DNA of 64,000 nt, from contig NC_083340.1 in NCBI RefSeq assembly GCF_019175385.1, positions 11,668,336-11,732,335 of the forward strand, written 5' to 3'. A program made the translations under genes and the position numbers. Below the pieces are notes generated by a model. The model saw nothing but the letters and a program-made list of their open reading frames with translations. It ran no database searches and had not been told where the DNA came from. Shown here piece by piece: positions 36,115 to 48,361 of the stretch (position 1 is the stretch's first letter; every line of letters starts with the position of its first letter). Origin of the DNA: Lycium barbarum (Eukaryota; Streptophyta; Magnoliopsida; Solanales; Solanaceae).

Positions 36115-36648
36115 TTCAACTTTCGAAGCAGGGGTTGCAAGTGTAACTTCTCCAACCCTGTATTATTTACATATATATTTCTTTATTGCTAACATTTGTT
36201 TTAGCTGGTGGCTTTGAACAATATCGAAGTTGGCATCACACGTCAAATCGTGAAACTTTTTCTTCGGCAGCGAACTGGGGCAATTTGTCGGGAAGGATGA
36301 TCAGACTTCCCGACACGGGTCAAAGATCTACCTCGAACACTCGTCTCTAATCACTAGTATTCTTTTGCGTTCCAGCAATTCAATTTTCAGAATTCTCAAG
36401 TTTCTATCACAATACCCAGTGTTATCATAATTCAACACTGGGACAATATTTTGCAAGTTTCGCGCCAATTGGGGTTCAAGTGTCGTAATTGTCCCAGAAC
36501 TACACTCCACCTGATTCTCGTACAGCCCGAGATATGTAGGCAACTCAGAGGCCGGAGTTCGGTCATAATCCTCTCAAGTTTCCTTTAGCCGGGACAAAAT
36601 AGGCTATTGAGTCAACGTCTTTGCCCGACAACTCTTTTCATCATTACC
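36115..36648. other. 3' untranslated region of the Tat/Ogre-like element
   Basis: Non-coding stretch after the array; includes 'gaactggggcaatttgtcgg' and 'caacactgggacaatatttt', echoing the repeats at 33715-33930. No protein domain seen. Confidence 0.5.
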
Positions 36649-36665
36649 GGGCAAAGAGGGACAAG
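36649..36665 (+). promoter_or_regulatory. Polypurine tract before the right LTR
   Basis: 'gggcaaagagggacaag' directly precedes the right LTR at 36667 and would prime plus-strand synthesis. Confidence 0.7.
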
Positions 36666-36666
36666 T

Positions 36667-39600
36667 TGTTGACACCCAATTTTGTCCCACCTCTCCTCCG
36701 AAATACCTATTTACGCTTCTAACATCTTTGGAAAATTAAAAAAATATATTTTATATTTTTTACTATAATCAATACCGGCGTTTCATTATTCTATTACAAT
36801 TACTAGCCATTATTATTATTATTATTTTTATTATTATTATTATTATTATTTATTATTATTATTATAGTTCACAACTTTTATCATTTCAGTATTTTACCAG
36901 CTTACGCACACGCATTGCATTTATCTTTGCATAATTGAATAATAGTATTTATTTCACTGAGGATTTTCGGAATATATTATTGCACGGCTATTATAACACC
37001 ATATAATTTTATTACCCGAGTCCTAATAATCACACATTTTTGTAGTAAGCAATATTCTGTCACCCTTGGTATATCATTAATTAAAATGGGTCTTTTATTC
37101 AAGTTCAGAAGCCAAACTATTTCTTGCACTCAGTCCGTATTTTTGATTTATCGGATTCCAAATCAAAGTCCAATCAACTCATAAATATTTTCTGACCAGC
37201 CTATGTTTTTTTACCCTAATTTGTAGACCAGTCCGTGTTTTAATTCGCTAGCTATTCTTTTAATACCCGGTCTAAAAATAGACCCAGTCCACAAATGGAC
37301 CGGGTCTGACTCGTTTTACTCAAAATAAGGGGAACCCTTTTAGGGTTTCCCCTCTTTTTTTTTTCCGCCGCTCCCTCAACTCCCCTTCGTCTCTCCCCTT
37401 TCCCTCTTTCCCTCCTCCATCTCCGCCGCACACCACCCCATCCCATGTCTTCCCCCTGTTCTCCTTCACTTTCCTCTCCCTTTCCTCACTTCCCTCCACG
37501 TTACCCCTGACACCCTTCTTTCATCGTCAACCTCCACCACACCCATGTTTCTCCTCTGACACCACCCCACACCACGGTATCACCCACTTCATCTCTGACA
37601 TCTCCCATACCACTGCCAACTCCCACGTTTCCACTACCCTCTGTTCCCCACGCCTTTGTCCCCTCTCCTCTCAAACTCAAACCCTAAATCAGTCTATAAG
37701 TATTCATTTTTTATCATATAGTAATGGAGGGGATTTTTTTTGGATTCAGCAAATTCCCAAATAGCCGATTTTCTTTCAGTTCAAGAAATCCCCTGCGAAA
37801 TATTTTGTTTAGTTTTCATAATATCGCAAAAATATCGAATCAAAATACTCAAACGATTTTTCGTCTGTTCTGTGTTTGTTGCGAATCCGAGTTTCGCAAC
37901 CTCGAATTTGAAGTGGTTCGAGTGTGAATCGAAGACCCGCACCCACTTCGCTGCACCCGAAGAAGGTAATCCTATTCTCTTTAAGTTATTTTTAGTATTG
38001 CTTGCTTATTTTCTGCCTATACATTAAATTGTTAGTATAGTCATGTTAATCATTAAGTTAAGATTGTTTTTTTTTATAATTGATATTCGTGGTTTAGTTA
38101 CGCCATTTGTTAGTTAAGCACGTTTACATGAGTTCGATTCCTGTCTAAACATCTTCATATGAATTAGTTCTTAATTTGGTCCCGATTAGTTAGGTTCAGG
38201 GATCAGTATGCAAGAGTTAGATAAGTATATGCCTATTTTAAATCATGCCCAGTTTGTATGGGTTAATTACTGATCCTGAAATCCCGCTTAGTTACTTTTA
38301 CTGGTAATCCAGTCCCTGTTGTGTTTGTTGTGACTAGCTGAAGATATTCTTGGTATTCGAAAATGTTGAAGGAGGTTTAAAATGCAATCTATACTTTCGA
38401 TATTGGCTTAATGCTGTTTGGTAAAATGGAACAAAATATATGAATATGTTTCAGTTAGCCTTAATCTTGATATTTGTTCATGTTTGTATTATCTGAAGAT
38501 TACCTTAGTATAAATCTACATCTGTATATTGGCTTGTTTAATCAAATAGTATGATTGATAATCCTTAATTAACATACAGTAATCTCTGCCTTAAAACTTT
38601 AACAAATATGTCCTCTGTTTGGTTCAATTTCTTTTTTAGTAGTTACTTTCATGATTTGGTTCAGTTTAATATCTTTGGTTTGGTTGCATTTTGTTGTTCA
38701 GCAGATTTAAGACATTTAGTCTGTTTAGCATGACTAGTTGTTAGCCTGGTCCATTTCAAGTATGTCTTTGGGAATTATATGAATATGATTTGTCTAGTTT
38801 AATGTGTGTCCTGTGTTAAGCCAGGGTAGAAGTAGTTAGTCGATTGTTACGTAATAGGGCCTAAGCATGATTGGATTCAGGTTGGCTATGCATAATAGCG
38901 TAATCAGCCTGCCTTTATTTCACTGCTTATTTGAATAAATGGACTGAAGGACATAAAAAATAAATCTTTTCCAGCTTGGATGTGGAGTCTGCTAATGTGA
39001 GAATTTGGTGTATGTGTATGAGTTATCCTAAATATAGTAAAATGAGTTGGTCCTCTGTATTTGAGCTTCTGTGGGAGAAATGTTGTTTTCATTTTTTTGT
39101 TTGAGTTTTAGTAGAATAAAGAAGCAGAATTGGTGGATGCATCTTCTCCATTCAAAGGTTGTTATTACTGTTGATAAGCCATGCATGAAACTAGACATTG
39201 TGAATGTACAATAGTTGAAAATCACTGCTAGTAGTGTAAATTAACCCAACCTTGTATTCATTTTCATTTTTTTTGCATACTCGGATGTGTTAATGAATCA
39301 GGAAGATTCATTCAGTCTTGGTATTCGAAAATGTGACAACTGCTTCCCTTCCTCAGTTCAGTTTCATTTCAATTTAATTATGTTCATCTCCGAATTCATA
39401 TGGATTAGTTCTGTTGCAAGGTTATTTCTGCTCCCGCGTATGATCCTTTTATCCTTGCTATTTATTTTCTTCATTCTCTTCACCCCTGAGTCAAACAAAG
39501 TTCAATGGGTTGAGGATGTATTGGTCTGGTTGAGTGGTCTGTTCCTTCAGGTTTAGATAGGAAATAGAAAGCAAGACAAGCCAGGAATAGAATATCATCT

Positions 39601-41281
39601 ATATGCAATGCACAAGGTGTTCTCATTACTGAGCCTACATTGATACAGAATGAGTTTGTGCAATTTTTCAAGGGGTTAATGGGATCAGCAGCGGAGGAAC
39701 TTCCTTGTTTAAATATGCAAATTGCAAGAGATGGTCCCTGCCTCACCAATGACCAACAACTCCAACTTCTAACTCCAGTTACTACTGATGAGATTTAGGC
39801 AGCTCTCAAAGGAATGCCAACAGATAAAGTTCCAGGAATAGATGGCTTCCCAGCTGAATTCTTCAGTATAATCAGTATGTTTGTTATATGCAGTAGTTGT
39901 TTCTTATATAAGAAGTATACACATGCGATATGCTTAAATATACCTATTATATACATTTTTTTTACTAGTTCGTTTATTTACATTTCATGTATTTAGCCTT
40001 ATTTATCGATTATGCACTAACTCCTTTCTTCCGTTTTATGCATGAACACCGCATACGAATCCGAGGGACTCGTTCTTCTTCCATATTCGGTGTTGGACTA
40101 AAAGCCCAACGTAATCTCTCTCCCGCGTCAATCCATCCATAGCAAACAATAAAAAGGGAATTTCTGGGCTAAGCCCAATAGCAACAGCAACAACAGTCTG
40201 ATTGCAGTAGCTCTCTTTAAAATGGGCTGAGCCCATTTAAATTATCTACTCCTCTATTTATTTTGTGCATTTAATTTGTATTATGTAACTAACTCTTTGT
40301 TTGTTTTGTTTTTGTTAGTTTCGATAAATCATAATTAATCAGTAGGTTTAGTTCTAGTAATGGGTAGTTAGTTTAAGGAAGACTAACATTTAATCACATA
40401 AGATAAGATTATTCTCCTCTTTTCTGATTTCATTTCTTTGATTTGCAAAAATGGCATGATTTTATATTTCGAGTTAAGAGAAGCGTATTTTATTCTTACT
40501 ATTCGAGAAATTTCGAAACATTATTAATATGCAAACATAAATTCAAACACATTTTTATAACTCTTCAAGTTTTTGAGTCAATCACGCATATTCTTCATTA
40601 AGCATAGTTGATAAAGATAATATAAAAATGGATAAAGGAAATCTATTAGCTATTTCATATTTTTATTCACACTTCTAAAGCTCAAAGTCAATTAATATCT
40701 CATTGCTTAATTTTGTTAAATATTTATTGAAACATTGCATAAATTCGCATCTTCTTCTATTTATATGTAAGTTATCATACTTTGCAAACTTCATTTTTAT
40801 TATGCTACTTCCTTTAAATCTATTAGTAACTATTATAAATTTTATTCAAATAGTATTTTAAAGTTTTTCTTTTATACAAAGTATTAGTCTTATTTTAATA
40901 ACCTTCTTATTTAAAGCCTTAGCAATATGTATAAGTCTTATTTTAAGCAGTTCATTAGCAGCATTACAAGCCCACTTCTTGAAATTTAAATGCTACATCT
41001 TTAATTTCAATTAATTAACCTAAGTTTGGTTGGATAACCGTGAGTTAACGGATTCTAAAGGATGCCTAACCCCTTCCCTTTAGGATAATATAGAGCCCTT
41101 ACCTAGAATCATACTGGTTAAGCAGATTATTCATTGAGGTTTAGTTTTAACTTTGCCTTAGTTAACATTTAGGTGTCCTAATTCACCGTTAAATTAATTA
41201 GGTGGCGACTCCTTAAATAAAATAAATAGGAATCACCAATACGTCATACTCCTAACATCCGAGTTAAAATGGGGTGTGACA
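36667..41281 (+). repeat. Right LTR of the Tat/Ogre-like element
   Basis: 4,615 bp. Nearly identical to the left LTR but with a shorter (ATT)n tract and a 297-bp insertion at 39568-39864. Confidence 0.95.
39568..39864 (+). mobile_element. LINE ORF2 fragment embedded in the right LTR only
   Basis: Absent from the left LTR, which reads 'ggaaataggagtataatc' at the same place. One frame reads IQNEFVQFFKGLMGSAAEE, then LTPVTTDEI, a stop, then ALKGMPTDKVPGIDGFPAEF, the region before the reverse-transcriptase core of plant LINEs. There is no poly-A tail and no target duplication at the joins. Confidence 0.85.
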
Positions 41282-41634
41282 CCTACAACTCAAATACCAT
41301 GGATTTGAAGGTGTTCATATCATTCAATAATATAATATTTATTAGGTAGACCCAATATATAAAGGTTCAAATTGATACATGCTAAACATAAAAAAAAAAA
41401 AAAAAAAATTGAAACCAAATGCAAAATTCGAAACAGTGACCTTCAACAAAAAAAAAAGTACATGACCCCTCACAATTCTGGGCACATTGCTCTCATTGTT
41501 GCTTTAAAAATAATAACGAAGAAAAGAGAACAAGACAAAACTTATTAATTCTCTACACCCTCATTCTCAATTCTATAAAACCAGAAGCTTTTAATAAGTA
41601 GCAATAATTTTATTTTATTTTTATAATCACTATC

Positions 41635-43807
41635 TGTCACGACCCAACTAGGGGCCGCGACGGGTACCCAGGGCTAGCCACCGAGCACCACTCGTTCTAC
41701 TACTCATCTTACTCACTTGATGCCCTTCTATCAACTTTATACACGAATTATAGGAAAAACATATTTTGTATAGGAACATAATTGCTTTATATACATTTGT
41801 CTCTCAGCCATCAAAATAATATATACATATAATAGCATCTCGTGAGACCATCTAACCCACACTGCGTATCTACGAGCCTCTACTGACATACTAAACATAT
41901 AGACGGAACAAGACCCCGTCGTGCCCAAAATATACATATGTACAAAAAATATAAACATAAGCACCTCCGAACAATGGAGTGCTCTCGATCAGCTGACAGC
42001 TACTAAGAATCTGGATCGAGCTCTCCTCCCTGTCTACCTGTGGGCATGAACACAGCGTCCAAAGGAAACGGACGTCAGTACGAATATTGTACTGAGTATG
42101 AGAGGCATAAACAATGAAGAAATACAATAATAATATAATGAAAACATCAATACGAAACATCTGGATCTGACTGACAATCATAAGAGAAGTAATGCATGCT
42201 GTCTTACTCATACTCATCATCATATCATATATACATAATATGTAAGCTGCCCGTCCGTATCAGAACGGTGTGATAATCAATAACATTAGCCCGCGTTCAG
42301 GCCTCCCGCGTCTGGGGTACCATCTCATGCCGCCCACTAGTGGTGTCTGCCCATGCCAACTGGTCATAGTGTATCCGTATAGCTGCCCGCCTTAGCGGTG
42401 ACTGCCCGGCCAACTAGGCGCGGTGTGATATTATCATGACATGCTCATATTATTATAGTACATGCATAAGCTCAAGATCAACTATACTTTATCAAGGTGA
42501 CGTAAGATCTTGATCCTCCGATTTCATTATGGAGCAATTATTGACATTCTGCCTCACCTTGAAGGAATTAGTACATAAGGTGAGTGTAAGCAATAAATAA
42601 CATCCCTATCATTATGGCATCATCATATCATATCTCTTATCTTATATAGACATTCGTAGATATAGGTTTTGTAGCTTTTCGGAATACATAAACTCATAAA
42701 GAGGAAGGGAATTTATGCTATGGGGTTCATGCCATTAGAAAGAAAGGACTAGCCTCACATACCTTGAACTCTATCTAATGTCCAACGTCTACTTCTCGAG
42801 CTCGCAGGTCTAAAATTAAGATAACATAGGCCACAGTTAGATTATTCACATCACTTACTAACCAATCCAAATATGAATGAAACTTAACAAAATTCGGGCA
42901 GCATTTCCCCTGTAAACTTAACAATCCTCGAAATTCCAACTTAGCCAAACATCAATAAAAATACCAACAAAAACAATACCGACAATTATTATACATCATA
43001 ACTCAGCTAATTCCATCCATTTAATCCACCTAAAACAACCCCTTAATACATAAATCCCAACAAAATAATAAACGAGTTTATAATGCTATTTTCTCCGTTC
43101 TAATCCGTTAAAACTCTAAATAAACTTGTTAACCATGAAAAATAGACCTTAATCTTACCTTAAGTATGCAGCAACCACTTCCACCCTCTCCTTCTTGGCT
43201 GATTTTTAGCTCAAATTGAAGGTAACGCGACGTACAACACTTTTCTCTTCATGAGCTTCGCGATTCGGGGCTTAAATTGTGGTCAAAATTTGATTTCTCT
43301 CTCTACCTCTCCTCTCTCTCTCTCTATATCTGAAAATTGTGGACATTTTGGTCTGAAAAATGAAGGAGAAAGCTGAAAATTTTCATTAAATATCATGGGT
43401 AATGGGCCTGACCCGAGTTGGAATCGGGTTGGGCCGAATTCACTGTTCAGCTCGACCTTTCTGCCTTAAAATGTTCATATCTCCTTATCCCGATGTCACA
43501 TGCAGACCCACGACCTATAGTTGAAAATATATTTCAATTACCTACAACTTTCATTCTGGGAGTTTTCCCAAATTCCCAAATTCTGATAGGGTTATGATCT
43601 CCCGAAGTCAAATCAACCGAAAACGTATCTTAAAAATATTGTTTTGGAGGGCTTTCACTTTGATTTGGCTCAAGGTTCCTTCTTGGGTTGTGTTTAACTT
43701 CACATATATTATTCATATAACTTGTCATATGTCCTAAAAAAATCCCGACATGTGGACCCCACCTCAGCTTATGAATAATCCAACGTACGAAAATACGGGA
43801 TATAACA
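41635..43807 (-). mobile_element. Solo LTR B (chromovirus-like), minus strand
   Basis: On the minus strand it begins TGTTATATCCCGTATTTTCG at 43807 and ends TAGTTGGGTCGTGACA at 41635. A perfect 5-bp duplication ctatc lies at 41630-41634 and 43808-43812. Its 3' half (including 'gcgcctagttggccgggcag' in complement near 42415) matches LTRs A and A2, but its first part does not. It sits inside solo LTR C2. Confidence 0.88.
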
Positions 43808-45098
43808 CTATCATCATCATACACGTTTATAGCATAGGTGAGGTCATCATTGAAGCCGAATATAGTATTGAGCCCATAGCTTGGCCAAAGCAATTACCCT
43901 TCATCAATTTTATCATTATTTTCCCAAAAAAAAAATTGTTCATCACTAGTTCATTTTAGTCAATCATTAAACATACAAGGAATCAATTATACTACACAAA
44001 CCAATTTTAAATGGAACGTATCTGATGCCTTAAACTTTTGGTCCACCAAAAATCTTTCAGTTATTGCTGTCACTCGTCAAAGTGTTTCTATTTTCTCTAT
44101 TTTTCATGCCCACAATAAATGAATTATTTTTAAACCCTAGGCTTCTAATATATATGGGTCATAAGAAATGGGTTAAGCCCTATAACTTTGCCCAATAATT
44201 TTTACAGTTTACTTATTCACTTGACCATTGTAATAAATATAGTCATTCCATCAAATATTTTATTTACCAACTTAGACCTTATATGTGTGAAACTCATATT
44301 CCTATAAATAAACTATTTACACATATTAAATAAATATATCCTAGAATCCAAAGGAGATAAGATATAAGCTTGTAATATGTCCTAACAAGAAAAGATGATG
44401 TACAAAAGAGTAATGGCAGAATGAGATTAAGCTAGGAGTATCGTTAATGACTACAAGAGTTGAGTTAGATACTATTGAATTGATAGTAATGGCAGTTATA
44501 AGAGTGGCATTGATACGGTAAAGAGAAATGATAGAGTGAACAAAGGAGATTAGTAGCACTAAAACATGACATGAAGGAGAAAGTGTAACTCTAATAGAGT
44601 ACGTTACTGGAGTAGCGATTGGATGTATAAGCACGAGTAAAATATGATAAGTTTATTAGCAAAATAAAATAACAGCATCATGGAGATAGAGATACGAATA
44701 TGAAGGGCTATAAAGAATGTGAATACATTGGTGAAATGACTTATGTGGTAAGTGAAATAGGGATAATCAGAAAGAGTAACAGGTTAAGTATGCTCGCTTC
44801 GCAAGGTTTAATCTATTTTATGAGCAAGATTTGCGAATGAGACCAAGAAGTGTCACTCTATAGAGTTGATTACGATCAGGATATAATGAGGACATAGCGA
44901 GAACTGGGATACAAAGTAAGTAAAGTATAGCAGGAAACGACTAAAGATGTGACATGTTATATATGAATAAGGAGTAAATGCAAGTGTGAAACCAACGAGC
45001 GAGCCATGGGGCAGTAGATGAGAAAGCTTATAAGACCTTGTTAAAGGAAAGTCCAGCATAGAGGTTTTTCAATGACAAGAAATAATAGCAAGCAATGA

Positions 45099-45497
45099 CA
45101 AAAAGGGAAGTTGAGTCCCCGATACATTGGACCCTATAGAATTATCCGCAAGGTGGGTCATGTAGCCTATGAATTAGACTTGCCTTCACAACTTGAATCG
45201 GTCCATCCAGTCTTTCATGTCTCAATGCTCCGTAAATGTGTTGGAGATCCTACGAGGATTGTTCCAATGGATGATGTGCAAGTGATAGAAAAGCTAGCAT
45301 ATGAAGAAGTGTCTATTGCCATCTTAGACAGGCAAGTACGAAGACTTCGAAATAAGGAAGTAGCTTCAGTCAGAGTGTTGTGGCGAAATAACAACCGGGA
45401 AGAAATGACTTGGAAAGCAGAAGAGAAAATGAAATCCACATATCCACACTTATTTCAACCCCCAGAAGAGGTTCATGATGAAACACCAAGGTTATAA
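45099..45497 (+). pseudogene. Integrase C-terminus with chromodomain-like tail (fragment)
   Basis: The frame reads QKGKLSPRYIGPYRI, then VAYELDLPSQLESVHPVFHV, the integrase C-terminal module of Ty3/gypsy chromoviruses. It is followed by about 60 residues resembling a chromodomain (VSIAILDRQVRRLRN ... VLWRNNNREEMTWKAEEKM), stopping at 45497. A TGA at 45096 and unrelated DNA upstream mark the break; the catalytic core, RT and RNase H are missing. Chromodomain tails are thought to steer insertion toward marked chromatin. Confidence 0.85.
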
Positions 45498-45701
45498 GGT
45501 ATGTACACTTTCTTGTTTATGCATATTGGTCGTGTGTGGCCAAATTCTGTTGCTATTATATTGTGGCCCTGTGTGGCTTTGGACAGTTGTTTGGGTTGTT
45601 TGACAGGTTTTGGATAGTCTTAATTACAGAGGAAACTCTGCCGAAATTTTGGAAATCCCGAGAGTTAGAATATCCCTCAACATTCGAGGACGAATGTTCT
45701 T

Positions 45702-45714
45702 AAGGGGGGAAGAA
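45702..45714 (+). promoter_or_regulatory. Polypurine tract of the chromovirus-like element
   Basis: 'aaggggggaagaa' immediately before the LTR A start (TGTTACACCTCAG), placing 45715 as the start of a 3' LTR. Confidence 0.8.
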
Positions 45715-48155
45715 TGTTACACCTCAGAAAAGAAAAAAAATTGCGTCGTTCATATCATAAATTAATGAATGTAAGCTCGGGAATGAGACTATCCGTGAAA
45801 AACAATGGAAAAAAATTGAGTCCATGAAATAATTCTGCGGGTGAACAGTAACACGACGAACAGTAGAAGCGGATGAACAGTACTCGGTGAACAGTAAAAT
45901 CTGGAAAGTAAAAACGGAAAAATCTGAATTTTTTTCATCATTGTTACCTCTCTCTCTCACCCTAAACTCTCTCTAAACCCTCCTAAAAGCTCTCTAAATC
46001 TTTCAAGTTGAAGTCCTCCAAATCAAACCAAGATTTCATCTTAGAAATCGGAAACTAGTTAGGAAAGGATTATAGTATTTGGTGCTTGATGTGTGGCTGA
46101 TTATTGAAGCTTGGATCTAGGATTTTAGTTGAGTTTTCTGGGCAATAAGGTATGTAATATACTCTATTCTTGTTAATTAAGCTATTCATGGGAGAATTCC
46201 CCAGTTTAAAGTGAAGGGAATTATGTTATGAAGTCATAGATTAGTTGGTTGATATGGTTGCCTTGAGGGTTGTTTTTTTATTGGAACTTTGAGAGATTTC
46301 TAGGTGCTTATATTGCTATATGAGGTTGTTGATATTGTTGTTGATGTTGTTGATAAGTTGTTGTTCTTGAATTTGGGAGAATAAAGTGTATAAAGATATT
46401 GTATACAAAGCGTATACCGGGCTGTTTTGTGCCGATATTTGGGGCTGTTTTATGTAATTTTCGTAGCTGTTTTGTGACAATATTTTGGGGCTGCTTTATG
46501 TAATTTTCGTGCCTATTTTGTGACTATATTTTGGAGCTATTTGGTATAATATTTGTGGCTGTTTTGCGATGATAATTTGGGGATTGTTTTATGGTCGCTA
46601 TGGACTGTTTTGTGGGCTGGAATATTGGGGGATTGGCTGTAGTTGTTGTTGTTATATTATGGATATACGGAAATAAAGAAGTGCATACAAGCATTGGCAT
46701 CCGAATATATATTGGGCTGTTTTGGGAGTAATTTAAGAATAGATTTAATCCTAGTTTGATATGAAATTGTTGGTATTGTTGTTGTTGGTATTTTGATTGA
46801 TGTTTGGCTAAGTTGGAATTTCGAGGATTGTTAAGTTTACAGGAGAAATACTGCCCAATTTTCCCTAGAAATAACGATGCGTTCTTATAGTCGATTAACT
46901 AACATTGATACAAATTCTCTCGTGAAGGCAGCGACGTGACATTGAAGGAGAACAAGTGAACGATAGCTTAGCTAAACGACAAAGGTATGTGAGGCTAGTC
47001 CTTTCTTTCTAATGGCTTGAATCCTATAGCATAAGTTCTTTTCCTCTTCATGAGTTCCTATTTTCCGGAAAGCTAGAAGCCTAAGTCCATAAATGTCTAT
47101 ATAAGATAAGAGATAAGAGATATGATATGATGATGCCATATTGATAATGATGCTATTTATTTCTTACACTCACCTTATGTACTAATTCCTTCAAGGTGAG
47201 GCAGAATGTCAATAATTGCTCCATAATGAAATCGGGGGATCACGACCTTATGCCACCCCGACAGAGTATAGTTGATCTTGAGTCTTATGCATGTACTATG
47301 ATAAGAATATTATGATAAGCATATTATTACAAGTAATTTTGATGAGCATGTCATGATCATATTACACCGCGCCTAGTTGGCCGGGCAGTCACCGCTAAGG
47401 CGGGCAGCTATACGGATACACCATGACCTTTTGGCATGGGCAGACACCACTAGTGGGCGGCATGAGATGGTACCCCGGACGCGGGAGGCCTGGATGCGGG
47501 CTAATGTTATTGATTATTACACCGTTCCGATATGGACGGGCAGCTTGCATATTATGTATATATGAAATTATGATGAGTATGAGTAAGACAACATGCATTA
47601 CTTCTTTTATGATTGTCATTCAGATTCAGATGTTTCATATTGATGTTCACATTATATTAACACTGTCTTTCTTTATTATTTATGCCTCTCATACTCAGTA
47701 CAATATTCGTACTAACGTCCGTTTTCTTTGGACGTTGTGTTCATGCCCACAGGTAGACAGGGAGGTGAGCTTGGTCCAGACCCTTAGTAGCTGTCAGCTG
47801 ATTGAGAGCACTCCATTATCCGGAGGTGCTTATGATTCTTCTTTTGGTATATATGCATATTTTGGGCACGACGGAGTCTTGTTCCGTCTATATGTTTAGT
47901 ATGTCAGTAGAGGCTCGTAGATACGCAGTGTGGGTCAGATGGTCTCACAAGATGTTATTATTATGTATATATTATTTTGATGGCCGAGAGGCAAATGTAT
48001 ATAAGTATTTATGTTTCTATATAAAATATGATTTTCCTACAATTCGTGTATAAAATTGGTAAAAGGGCATTAAATGAGTAAGATGAGTATTAGAATGAGT
48101 GGTGCTCGGTGGCTAGCCCCGGGTACCCGTTACGGCCCCTAGCTGGGTCGTGACA
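45715..48155 (+). repeat. 3' LTR A (2.44 kb)
   Basis: Begins TGTTACACCTCAG and ends TAGCTGGGTCGTGACA. 'tctatataagataagag' near 47096 is a probable TATA box. Very similar to solo LTR A2; the additional length includes repeats of 'ggctgttttgtg' words near 46420-46560. Confidence 0.88.
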
Positions 48156-48361
48156 AATTCCCGCAAGTCAAGAATACCATTTAAAACTACGAAAAGGGTA
48201 TTTTAGCGAAAACGAGTTCAAAAGTGCTAAACGACCAAACGGGTCGTTACAATTAGTAGCAGTTCAGGCGCTCTCTTTAAGTCGCACTGTCAATATCGAC
48301 TTGTTATTACCCATATGAACCTATTTCATGGGATCTCCAATCACCTAGGTTGGGTAACCAT

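Larger units (their letters stand above)
26560..41281 (+). mobile_element. Tat/Ogre-like gag-only retrotransposon with 4.4-4.6-kb LTRs
   Basis: The LTRs 26560-30938 and 36667-41281 both begin TGTTGACACCCAATTTTG and end GGGGTGTGACA. A 5-bp duplication cctac lies at 26555-26559 and 41282-41286. Few differences between the LTRs are visible, so insertion was recent. The 5.7-kb internal region has a leader, a gag ORF, then a long stretch of tandem repeats and a polypurine tract. Protease, RT, RNase H and integrase are absent. Very long LTRs and 3' tandem repeats are typical of the Tat/Ogre lineage. It would need enzymes from a complete relative to move. Confidence 0.9.
44339..48155 (+). mobile_element. 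5'-truncated chromovirus-like fragment with 3' LTR A
   Basis: Inserted in solo LTR C2. It starts abruptly near 44339 with no LTR, reaches recognisable integrase at 45099 and ends with a full 3' LTR (45715-48155). Sequence between 44339 and 45098 is not recognisable as polyprotein. No matching 5-bp duplication was found, as expected for a truncated or rearranged copy. Confidence 0.7.
25226..48251 (-). mobile_element. Solo LTR C2 (minus strand) opened by three later insertions
   Basis: The outer ends are 'ggtcacgaccc' at 25226 (LTR 3' end, first base changed) and 'cgggtcgttaca' at 48240-48251 (LTR 5' end, complement of TGTAACGACCCG). A perfect 5-bp duplication attag lies at 25221-25225 and 48252-48256. 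Its own sequence survives as 25226-26559, 41287-41634, 43813-about 44338 and about 48156-48251, each matching successive parts of C1 in reverse complement. Net length is about 2.3 kb, as in C1. About 40 bases are missing at the last junction. Confidence 0.8.

Noticed and set aside
35411..36217. ORFs of 268, 228 and 131 codons in different plus-strand frames
   Set aside because: They are readings of the 41-bp tandem array; a period not divisible by three and lacking stops opens all three frames with the same peptide repeat. No start context or domain.
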